DNA from: Alphaproteobacteria bacterium
Lineage (GTDB): Bacteria; Pseudomonadota; Alphaproteobacteria; UBA9219
Direction of reading: 5' to 3'
Assembly (NCBI GenBank): GCA_028693775.1
Contig: JAQUUS010000045.1
Location: 1-9,516 of the forward strand
DNA length: 9,516 nt
Shown: positions 1 through 5,788 of the stretch, piece by piece
Position numbering within the stretch: the first letter of the stretch is position 1
How the letters are laid out: each line of letters begins with the position of its first letter
Program-made: the position numbers and the translations under genes
The notes under the pieces: model-generated
What the model was told of the DNA's origin: nothing
Seen by the model: only the letters and a program-made list of their open reading frames with translations
Database searches by the model: none

Positions 1-259
1 CTTCGGGGGCGTCGTCGGCATATATCTCCGGCGCGCGCAGGCCCAAGTTTCGCAAAAGACCCGCGAGGGCGACGAATTGAGGCGTTTTTTGGACGGAATC
101 GGCGTCCATCAGGAAGGCCGTTTCTCCGGCCTGTTTGGTTAAGCGTGCGTAGTTTCGAGTCGAAAAATCTCCGCTCAGGGGGTGTGTTTGCGCTTCTCCC
201 CATCCGCAGCGGTCGAGAAATGCTGCTATTTCAAGAGGACGTGAGGATAATGGGGCCAT
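1..259 (-). CDS. APH-family sugar kinase, AmgK-like (partial, 3' end outside window)
   Basis: Eighty-six codons read leftwards from an ATG at 259 to the window edge. The protein starts MAPLSSRPLEIAAFLDRCGW and continues with LSGDFSTRNYARL, GETAFLMDAD and FVALAGLLRNLGLRAPEIYA. This is the N-lobe pattern of aminoglycoside-phosphotransferase-fold kinases of the alphaproteobacterial AmgK type (family pattern: LAGDAS-RRY, then the A-LMD strand, then LR-LGL-APEI). AmgK phosphorylates N-acetylmuramate or GlcNAc at C1 in the peptidoglycan-recycling bypass that ends in UDP-MurNAc, and it acts in the cytosol. The catalytic Brenner loop lies beyond the window, so activity cannot be judged. The frame stays open to a TAA at 323-325 but has no ATG, GTG or TTG start upstream of 259, so the ATG is chosen. 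Some relatives are fused to TsaE; no such fusion is visible here. It diverges from bamA. The fold is fairly sure; the substrate is inferred. Confidence 0.72.
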   Translation of the reverse strand, partial: MAPLSSRPLEIAAFLDRCGWGEAQTHPLSGDFSTRNYARLTKQAGETAFLMDADSVQKTPQFVALAGLLRNLGLRAPEIYADDAPE

Positions 260-363
260 CGGTACATCCAGAACGGGGAAAATCGGTCGATATAAAGAAC
301 TTGTGCCGTTTTCTTTAATCTCTTAACCTGTCGGCCTGTTCGATTCAATACGGGAATTTTTCG
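260..363. promoter_or_regulatory. Divergent promoter region between the APH kinase gene and bamA
   Basis: This 104-bp AT-richer spacer separates two divergent start codons, so it must carry promoters for both genes unless one gene is read from elsewhere. No strong consensus box stands out. Candidates are weak: on the minus strand TTAAAG (318-313) and TTATAT (295-290) with a 17-bp spacer; on the plus strand a GAACTT element (297-302) followed by T-rich sequence. A GATTC at 342-346 fits the GANTC site methylated by CcrM in alphaproteobacteria, but this motif is common by chance. The ribosome site for bamA is probably GGGAA at 352-356, seven bases before the ATG. That this is a regulatory region follows from gene layout; the individual boxes are guesses. 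Confidence 0.45.
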
Positions 364-2673
364 ATGGCTGGACGTTTGGCGCGGTTTCTGCGTGCGGTTC
401 TTGGCTGTGGGGCGTTGCTTTGGCTTGGTGCGGGTCCGGCCTTTGCTTTTATGCCTCCTTCGGCGGGATTGGCGATTAACGATATTCGTGTGGAGGGCGT
501 TCAGCGCCTTGAGCCCGAAACTGTCGTTTCCCATCTTAGTCTCAAAAAGGGCGATAAAGCGACGCCGGAAGTTCTCGACGCTGCTTTGAAGTCCCTTTAT
601 GCAACGGGTCTTTTTTATGACGCGGCTGTGGAGATGCAGGGCGGAACCCTTGTCGTTCGCGTTGACGAAAACCCCGTTATCAACCGCGTGGCTTTCGAGG
701 GCAACGATGCCATTTCGAAGGACGACCTTGAGAAGGAAGTTCAACTGAAGTCGCGCATGGTTTATACGCTGCCTCATGTTGAGCGCGACGTTCAGCGCAT
801 TCTCGATGTGTATCGCAGGTCTGGCCGGTTTGCGGCGACCGTTGAGCCCAAGATCGTCAAGCTTGAGCAGAATCGCGTCGATCTGGTTTTTGAAATCGTT
901 GAGGGCGCGCGCACGGGCGTTCGCGCCATCAAGTTTATCGGCAACGAACATTTCTCGGAAGGCGAGCTTCGCGAAGCCGTCAGTACGCGCGAAAGCACCT
1001 GGTGGCGCGTCTTTTCATCGTCGGACTATTACGATCCGGATCGCTTGAATTATGACAAGGAATTGCTCAGAAAGTTCTATCTGACCGAGGGCTTTGTCGA
1101 TTTCCGCGTTCTTTCCGCCGTCGCGGAGCTTACGCCGGAACGTAACGACTTTTTCATCACTTTCTCGGTTGAGGAAGGTCCTCGCTACAAGTTCGGGAAA
1201 ATTTCCGTTACCAGCGAGATCAAGGGGCTCGACAGCGAGACGCTTCGCCAGTTCCTTTTGACGAAGGAAAACCGCCAGTACAACGCCGATCATATCGAAA
1301 AATCCATTTCCAAGCTGACGGCCGCTTTGGGCGACAGGCAATATGCTTTTGCCACGGTTATGCCTGTTCCGGAACGCCACAAGGAGACGCAGACTGTCGA
1401 TCTCAATTATATTGTGAAGCAGGGCGAGCGCGTTTTTGTGGACCGTATCGATATCAACGGCAACACCAATACTATCGACAAGGTCATTCGCCGCGAGATG
1501 CTTGTGGCTGAGAACGATCCGTTCAACGCAACCGCTTTGCGCAGGTCGGAGCAGAAGATCAAGGATCTGGGGTTCTTCTCGGAGGTCAAGGTGACCCCCG
1601 TCGACGGCGCTCAGCCGGATCGCGCGAACGTTTCGGTGGACGTCAAGGAGAAGTCTACGGGCGAGGCGATGGTCGGCGCGGGGTATTCGTCGACCGACGG
1701 TCCTTTGGGAAGCTTCAGCGTCAGCCAGCGCAACTTGATGGGACGCGGACAGGATATGCGCTTCAGCGCCACGGTTTCGGGACGCACCAAGCAGATCGAT
1801 ACCAGCTTTACGGAGCCTTATTTCCTCGATCGCAAGCTTTCGGCGGGCGTCGATTTGTTCGCGACCAAGACCGACAATCAGGATTTGAGCTCCTATGACG
1901 TCAACAGCGCGGGCATGACCATGCGCCTTGGGTATCCGTTGTCGGAGGAAATCCGCCAGAAGATCAACTATAGCTTCCATGCCGACGAGATTACGAACGT
2001 TCCTTCGACCGCTTCTTTGTACGTTCAGGATCAGGAAGGGCATTCGATGACGTCGTCGATCGGCCAGTCCTTGATTTACGATACGCGCGACAGCAGGCTT
2101 GAGCCGACTCTCGGCTTTGTCACACATCTCGATACGGATTTTGCAGGCCTTGGCGGGTCGCGCAAGTGGTTCCGGCTCAAGGTGGGCGGGACGCAGTATT
2201 ATCCTTTGGCCGAAAAGTGGATCGTGAGCGGCACTGTGGAAGGGGGCCAGATTTGGTCCCTCGATGGCGCGACCAGGATCAACGAGCGGTTCTTCCTCGG
2301 CGGCGACAGTTTGCGCGGCTTCCAATACGCCGGTATCGGCGCGCGCGATTTGTCGAGTACTTATGACGACGCTTTGGGCGGCACTCGCTTCGCGCGCGCG
2401 TCGGTCGATTTGTCCATGCCGACCCCCTTGCCGCCGGAGCTCGGCATCAAGGCTCATATCTTTACCGATGCCGGGTTCCTCGGCGATCCGGATCAGAACT
2501 CGATTTCGGGGACGTCCATGACGACCGACGAAAGCCTGCATCTCAGCGCCGGATTCGGTATCACATGGGATTCGCCGTTCGGTCCCATCCGCCTGGATTT
2601 CGCCGAGCCGATTATCTACAAGTCGTTCGACAAGATTGAGCATATCCATTTCAGCTTCGGCACGAGATTCTAG
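364..2673 (+). CDS. bamA: Outer membrane protein assembly factor BamA (Omp85)
   Basis: BamA is the core of the BAM complex, which folds and inserts beta-barrel proteins into the outer membrane. The 769-residue length is normal. Residues 1-28 form a signal peptide: Arg at 4, 7 and 10, a hydrophobic core, and AFA before the cut at 28/29. Five POTRA repeats follow at about 38-102, 103-182, 183-272, 273-354 and 355-430, each opening with a short strand such as IRVEGVQRL, VAFEGND, IKFIGNEHF or IDINGNTNT. The barrel begins near 433 (GEAMVGAGYSSTDG). The loop-6 motif reads GGDSLRGF, with L650-R651-G652-F653, the family's (V/L)RGF. The C-terminus HFSFGTRF ends in Phe, as the beta-signal requires. The upstream neighbour is divergent, so rseP does not directly precede it, unlike the common alphaproteobacterial order. 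A likely terminator lies just after the TAG stop. Start choice rests on the intact signal peptide and GGGAA upstream. Identification is secure. Confidence 0.97.
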   Translation: MAGRLARFLRAVLGCGALLWLGAGPAFAFMPPSAGLAINDIRVEGVQRLEPETVVSHLSLKKGDKATPEVLDAALKSLYATGLFYDAAVEMQGGTLVVRVDENPVINRVAFEGNDAISKDDLEKEVQLKSRMVYTLPHVERDVQRILDVYRRSGRFAATVEPKIVKLEQNRVDLVFEIVEGARTGVRAIKFIGNEHFSEGELREAVSTRESTWWRVFSSSDYYDPDRLNYDKELLRKFYLTEGFVDFRVLSAVAELTPERNDFFITFSVEEGPRYKFGKISVTSEIKGLDSETLRQFLLTKENRQYNADHIEKSISKLTAALGDRQYAFATVMPVPERHKETQTVDLNYIVKQGERVFVDRIDINGNTNTIDKVIRREMLVAENDPFNATALRRSEQKIKDLGFFSEVKVTPVDGAQPDRANVSVDVKEKSTGEAMVGAGYSSTDGPLGSFSVSQRNLMGRGQDMRFSATVSGRTKQIDTSFTEPYFLDRKLSAGVDLFATKTDNQDLSSYDVNSAGMTMRLGYPLSEEIRQKINYSFHADEITNVPSTASLYVQDQEGHSMTSSIGQSLIYDTRDSRLEPTLGFVTHLDTDFAGLGGSRKWFRLKVGGTQYYPLAEKWIVSGTVEGGQIWSLDGATRINERFFLGGDSLRGFQYAGIGARDLSSTYDDALGGTRFARASVDLSMPTPLPPELGIKAHIFTDAGFLGDPDQNSISGTSMTTDESLHLSAGFGITWDSPFGPIRLDFAEPIIYKSFDKIEHIHFSFGTRF

Positions 2674-2677
2674 TCGG

Positions 2678-2703
2678 GCCGGGCGCGGACTGCGCGGCTT
2701 TTT
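2678..2703 (+). terminator. Likely intrinsic terminator after bamA
   Basis: GCCGGGCGC (2678-2686) pairs with GCGCGGC (2692-2698) as a seven-pair GC-only stem with a two-base GG bulge. The loop is GGACT, and five T (2699-2703) follow directly. The element starts five bases after the bamA stop. The bulge and the short U-tract suggest incomplete termination, so some read-through into hom remains possible. Confidence 0.55.
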
Positions 2704-2722
2704 GGCTTTTGTGCGGGGCGTG

Positions 2723-2761
2723 GGCGCTTTGCGGCGCTTCCGGTTTCTTCCGGGGGCGCTT
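2723..2761 (+). repeat. Three direct GGCGCTT repeats in the hom leader
   Basis: The heptamer GGCGCTT occurs at 2723-2729, 2733-2739 and 2755-2761, with start-to-start distances of 10 and 22 bp, close to one and two turns of the helix. The last two copies overlap the arms of the hairpin at 2734-2759. The repeats could be binding sites for a regulator of the hom-skp-cinA operon or remnants of local duplication. The motif is short and the spacer is GC-rich, so chance is possible. Confidence 0.4.
2734..2759 (+). other. Ten-pair hairpin in the bamA-hom spacer
   Basis: GCGCTTCCGG (2734-2743) pairs along its full length with CCGGGGGCGC (2750-2759) around the loop TTTCTT. Eight pairs are Watson-Crick and two are U-G wobbles. 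No U-run follows, so it does not look like a standard intrinsic terminator. It ends 29 bases before the hom start codon, leaving the ribosome site GGAGAG (2779-2784) free. It may be an mRNA 5'-end stabiliser, a processing site between bamA and hom, or part of a leader that folds in alternative ways. Confidence 0.5.
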
Positions 2762-2788
2762 CGGGCATGGTTCGAGACGGAGAGTTAG

Positions 2789-4072
2789 ATGTTGAGAGTA
2801 GCGATAGCTGGTTTGGGAACTGTGGGCGCGGCCGTTGTGCGCCAGCTCAGGGCGAATGCCGATTCAATCGCTTTGCGAACGGGCAGGCCCGTTGCCCTCA
2901 CTGCCGTCAGCGCGCGCAACAAAAACCGTTCCCGCGATTGCGATTTGTCGGGCATCGAATGGGTGGACGATCCTTGCGCGCTTGCGGAGCGCGCGGATGT
3001 GGATGTGATTGTCGAGCTGATCGGCGGCGCAGAGGGCGTTGCGCGGCAATTGGCCGAGGCCGCTCTTTCGAAGGGCAAGCATTTTGTGACGGCCAACAAG
3101 GCGCTGATCGCCAAGCATGGGCCTGCCTTGGCGGCTCTTGCGGAGCAGAGCGGCGCCCAGATGTCTTTTGAGGCGGCGGTTGCGGGAGGGATTCCCGTTA
3201 TCAAGGCGTTGCGCGAGGGGCTGGCCGGGGACACGGTCGATACCGTTTACGGGATTCTCAACGGGACTTGCAATTATATCCTGACGCGCATGCGTGCCGA
3301 GAAGCTTCCTTTTTCCGTCGTTTTGGCAGATGCGCAGAAGAACGGCTATGCCGAGGCGGATCCGTCCTCCGATATCGACGGGCACGATACCGCGAACAAG
3401 CTCGCCATTTTGACTTCTTTGGCGTTCGGCGTGGCGCCCGATATTTCGGCTGTGCGCGTCGAGGGAATTCGCAATATCACGCTGGCCGACATTCAGTTCG
3501 CCGACGAGCTCGGGTGCCGCATCAAGCTTTTGGGCGTCGCCCGGAAGGCTTCGGACGGGATCGAGCAGGGCGTGCGCCCAACGCTCGTTCCTCAAAGCTC
3601 GCCGCTTGCCGCCGTTGAGGGCACGTTCAATTCGGTTCTTTTGCAGGGGCAGCGCGTCGGAACCATTACTCTGGAAGGACGCGGCGCGGGGGGAGATCCG
3701 ACCGGGAACGCTGTGGTCGCCGATCTTATGGATATTGCGCGCGGGACGCGGACGTTTGCGTTTGGAGTTCCTGCCGGGCGGCTCGGGCTTCTTAAACCCG
3801 GAAATCCGCGGCCTATTTGCTACTATATGCGCTTGCAGGTTCAGGACAGGCCGGGAGTCGTTGCGGATGTGGGCGGCATTATGCGCGATGAAAATCTGTC
3901 CTTCGCCTCTTTGATCCAGCGCGGGCATTCGAAGATGGATTCGGTTCCCGTTGTGATTACGACCCATGAAGGCGATGCAGAGGCTATGCGCCGCGCGGTC
4001 GAAAAAATCGCGCGGCTTCCGGCCGTGATGGAATATCCCTGCTTGATACCGATTGAGGACGACGCACCATGA
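2789..4072 (+). CDS. hom: Homoserine dehydrogenase with C-terminal ACT domain
   Basis: This cytosolic enzyme reduces aspartate-4-semialdehyde to homoserine with NAD(P)H, the branch point leading to threonine and methionine. The 427 residues show the usual three parts. An N-terminal Rossmann domain carries AGLGTVG (residues 7-13) and TANKAL with K104. The catalytic domain has NGTCNYIL from N158, then GYAEADPSSDIDGHD and K204; D200 and K204 match the catalytic Asp-Lys pair of the family. An ACT domain (about 346-425) begins at MRLQVQDRPGVVADV and usually senses threonine. The ATG at 2789 follows GGAGAG (2779-2784) at proper spacing. The stop TGA shares bases with the skp ATG (ATGA at 4069-4072), implying translational coupling. 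A repeat-bearing, hairpin-forming spacer lies upstream. Its place between bamA and skp is unusual. All key residues that I can see are present. Confidence 0.95.
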   Translation: MLRVAIAGLGTVGAAVVRQLRANADSIALRTGRPVALTAVSARNKNRSRDCDLSGIEWVDDPCALAERADVDVIVELIGGAEGVARQLAEAALSKGKHFVTANKALIAKHGPALAALAEQSGAQMSFEAAVAGGIPVIKALREGLAGDTVDTVYGILNGTCNYILTRMRAEKLPFSVVLADAQKNGYAEADPSSDIDGHDTANKLAILTSLAFGVAPDISAVRVEGIRNITLADIQFADELGCRIKLLGVARKASDGIEQGVRPTLVPQSSPLAAVEGTFNSVLLQGQRVGTITLEGRGAGGDPTGNAVVADLMDIARGTRTFAFGVPAGRLGLLKPGNPRPICYYMRLQVQDRPGVVADVGGIMRDENLSFASLIQRGHSKMDSVPVVITTHEGDAEAMRRAVEKIARLPAVMEYPCLIPIEDDAP

Positions 4073-4647
4073 AAACATACAAATTTCTGGGTTTGACCGT
4101 TGTTGGCATTGCCGCTCTCGCCGCTTTTGCATATGCGGAGCCGTCTGTTCCGGCCAAGTTGCCTGTGCCAGTCGTCGCGATCGTCGACGTTCAGCGGATT
4201 ATGCAGGATTCTTCGATTTCCAAAGGCGTTCAGAAGCAGCTCGACGCCCAGAGATCGAAGTTTCAGAATGAGATCGAAAAAGAAGAAAACAGCTTGCGCA
4301 AGGCCGAGAAGGAACTCGCTTCCCAGCGCGGTCAGCTTTCGGCTCAGGTTTATTCGGAGCGCGAGCAGCAGCTTCGGCAGAGGTTTTTGTCGGTTGAGAA
4401 CCACGTTCAGTCGCGCCGCAAGGTTTTGGATCAGGCTTATACGGATTCGATGGACTCCGTGCGCAAGGAGCTTTTGGCTGTGGTCGAGAGCGTCGCGCAT
4501 GAACACGGCGCGAATTTGGTTATTGTCAAGCAGCAGGCCTTGTGGACGGATCAGCCTTTGGACATTACGGACGACGTTTTGAAACGTTTCGATCAGAAGA
4601 GTCCGAAGATTGTCGTCGCTCCGGTTGCGGAAAAGTCCGGAAAATGA
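4069..4647 (+). CDS. skp: OmpH/Skp-family periplasmic chaperone
   Basis: Skp-family proteins are periplasmic trimeric chaperones that hold unfolded outer-membrane proteins on their way to the BAM complex. The 192-residue precursor has a signal peptide (residues 1-23: K2 and K5, a hydrophobic core, and AYA before the cut at 23/24). A strand opener, VVAIVDVQRIMQDSSISKG, follows and is diagnostic for the OmpH family. Next is a long charged, Gln/Glu/Lys-rich stretch (about 55-125) that should form the coiled-coil tentacles, and a C-terminal strand region VAHEHGANLVIVKQQALW. The ATG overlaps the hom stop (ATGA), with GAGGA at 4055-4059 as the ribosome site. Its own stop overlaps the next start in the same way. 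The functional partner bamA lies upstream, separated by hom. The slightly long C-terminal tail is Lys-rich. Family assignment is firm. Confidence 0.9.
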   Translation: MKTYKFLGLTVVGIAALAAFAYAEPSVPAKLPVPVVAIVDVQRIMQDSSISKGVQKQLDAQRSKFQNEIEKEENSLRKAEKELASQRGQLSAQVYSEREQQLRQRFLSVENHVQSRRKVLDQAYTDSMDSVRKELLAVVESVAHEHGANLVIVKQQALWTDQPLDITDDVLKRFDQKSPKIVVAPVAEKSGK

Positions 4648-5396
4648 GCCTTGCCAATCCGGATGCCGCACTGCTGATTATCGGCAATGAGATCCTTTCG
4701 GGGCGCACGCAGGACGCCAATCTGAACGTCGTTGCAAAAAAATTCGGTTCTGTCGGCGTTCCTTTGAGGGAAGTCCGCGTCGTTCCGGATATCCAAACCG
4801 CGATCGTTCGCGCCTTGAATGAGCTTCGCTCTGCGTACACCTACGTTGTAACCACCGGCGGAATCGGGCCTACGCATGACGATATTACAGTCGATGCCGT
4901 TGCCCGTGCGTTCGGCGTGGACGTTGTCGAGGATGCGGGTGCGCGAAAACTTTTGGGGATGCATTTTGGCGACGACAAGCTGACGCCTGCGCGGCTTCGC
5001 ATGGCGCGTATTCCAAAGGGCGCGGCTTTGATCGACAATCCTGTCAGCGGCGCGCCTGGCGTTCGCATGGAGAACGTTTTTGTGCTCGCCGGGGTTCCCG
5101 TCATCATGCAAGGCATGCTGGACGGCATTGTCGCTCATTTGGCGCACGGACCGGCCATGCATAGCCTCACCGTTTCCGGCTTTGTGGCCGAGAGCACTGT
5201 GGCCGACCCTTTGCGCGCCCTGGCGGCGCGGTTTCCGGACGTGGATATCGGCTCCTATCCCTGGATGCGGGAGGAAAGGTTCGGGACCTCTCTTGTCGCG
5301 CGCGGGACAGACGGCGAGGCGGTGCGCGCGGTTGCGGACGAGCTTCTGGCTCTTATGAAAGATCTGGGCGTGGACGCTATTCTTTCGGAGGCGTGA
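4644..5396 (+). CDS. CinA N-terminal-type protein, MoCF-fold (COG1058), stand-alone domain
   Basis: The 250 residues match the molybdopterin-binding-like (MoaB/MogA fold) domain found at the N-terminus of CinA. Visible motifs are IIGNEILSGRTQDAN near the start, TTGGIGPTHDDIT in the centre, and NPVSGAPGVRMENVFVLAGVP. The C-terminal NMN-amidase (PncC-like) domain of full CinA is absent, as is common for roughly 250-residue alphaproteobacterial members annotated as competence/damage-inducible protein A. CinA-associated COG1058 domains have been linked to ADP-ribose pyrophosphatase activity; whether this protein has it is unknown. The ATG at 4644 is preferred over an in-frame ATG at 4542: it makes the ATGA overlap with skp, and the 34 extra residues of the longer form match nothing in the family. 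GGAAAAG at 4629-4635 may serve as ribosome site. The 3' end overlaps the opposing small-protein gene by 20 bp. Confidence 0.85.
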   Translation: MSLANPDAALLIIGNEILSGRTQDANLNVVAKKFGSVGVPLREVRVVPDIQTAIVRALNELRSAYTYVVTTGGIGPTHDDITVDAVARAFGVDVVEDAGARKLLGMHFGDDKLTPARLRMARIPKGAALIDNPVSGAPGVRMENVFVLAGVPVIMQGMLDGIVAHLAHGPAMHSLTVSGFVAESTVADPLRALAARFPDVDIGSYPWMREERFGTSLVARGTDGEAVRAVADELLALMKDLGVDAILSEA

Positions 5397-5718
5397 GGCC
5401 GGTGCTGCCGTTTTCGGGCTCGTCTTTCTTTTCCGGTGCCGGGGCCGGCGTTTCCTGGGGCGGCGTTTCGGCCGTCGGTCGATGCATGCCGGACATCGAT
5501 GGCCTCATTCCGACCATCGAGGCGGGGGTGTGGAACAGCGGCCTTTCGCTTTGAGGGCCGAACTCTTTGTAGAAAAGCCCCAGCGCGAGGAAAATTATCA
5601 TCCACAGCGCGATGTTGCGCAAAACCCTTCCTCTGTTCATGGCGAAGATGTTGGGGGCGATGAAAAGGGCCATGGCTCCGAAGAGAAGGCCGGTCAGGAT
5701 CGTCGAGGTGTGAGTCAT
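5377..5718 (-). CDS. Small two-helix membrane protein with proline-rich tail
   Basis: I do not recognise this 113-residue protein as a named family. It has two hydrophobic helices (about 7-26 and 35-50) joined by a short basic loop, MNRGRVLRN, with Arg at 29, 31 and 34. The positive-inside rule predicts both ends in the periplasm. The remaining half is low-complexity: Met/Pro/His-rich, then PPQETPAPAPEKKDEPENG, with no catalytic motif. The segment RNIALWMIIFLALGLFYKEF resembles the membrane anchor of alphaproteobacterial TIGR02281-type aspartic proteases, but no DTGA active site follows, so at most it is an orphan anchor. The start is supported by AAAGGAA about 5 bases before the ATG. It lies 70 bp after the methyltransferase-like gene on the same strand and converges on the cinA-like gene with a 20-bp overlap. 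The non-chance hydrophobic pattern and the ribosome site argue that it is real. Confidence 0.68.
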   Translation of the reverse strand: MTHTSTILTGLLFGAMALFIAPNIFAMNRGRVLRNIALWMIIFLALGLFYKEFGPQSERPLFHTPASMVGMRPSMSGMHRPTAETPPQETPAPAPEKKDEPENGSTGLTPPKE

Positions 5719-5748
5719 GGCGTTTCCTTTCGGAACGGGGAAAGGGCT

Positions 5749-5778
5749 ATTTTATCCTGCAGGTGCGCCTTGTGGCAA
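5749..5778 (-). promoter_or_regulatory. Possible sigma-70-type promoter for the small membrane protein
   Basis: On the minus strand TTGCCA (5778-5773) and TAAAAT (5754-5749) are separated by 18 bp, each matching the -35/-10 consensus at four or five of six positions. The -10 box ends 30 bp before the ATG at 5718. It would allow the small gene to be expressed apart from the flagellar operon. This is a prediction by eye only. Confidence 0.35.
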
Positions 5779-5783
5779 GGGCG
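5766..5783 (-). other. Small hairpin after the methyltransferase-like gene
   Basis: On the minus strand CGCCCTTG and CAAGGCG pair as a seven-pair stem with one bulged C and a three-base loop CCA, starting five bases past the TGA stop at 5789. No T-run follows, so it is not a clear intrinsic terminator. It may protect a 3' end or simply coincide with the possible -35 box that it overlaps. Confidence 0.3.
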
Positions 5784-5788
5784 AGGGA

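Noticed and set aside
315..327. Possible CtrA box TTAA-N4-TTAAC upstream of bamA
   Set aside because: The CtrA full site needs seven bases between the halves; here there are four, so at most a half-site is present.
226..951. A 241-codon minus-strand frame spanning the bamA start and the intergenic region
   Set aside because: It covers bamA signal and POTRA coding sequence on the opposite strand, has a basic low-complexity product, and would overlap the real kinase start in another frame.
1015..2649. A 544-codon open frame antisense to bamA
   Set aside because: bamA is beyond doubt on the other strand. The antisense protein has no recognisable domain, is rich in Arg/Leu/Ala/Ile as expected of a reversed reading of biased codons, and lacks a credible ribosome site.
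2864..4132. A 422-codon open frame antisense to hom
   Set aside because: It mirrors the hom codons, shows no domain or signal, and runs past the hom end into skp. It is a by-product of codon bias.
4542..4643. Longer N-terminus for the cinA-like protein from ATG 4542
   Set aside because: The 34 added residues match no CinA pattern, lie wholly within skp in another frame, and the ATGA overlap gives a natural start at 4644.
3841..5162. Minus-strand frames of 276 and 189 codons opposite skp and the cinA-like gene
   Set aside because: Both are antisense to well-identified genes and have no family features.
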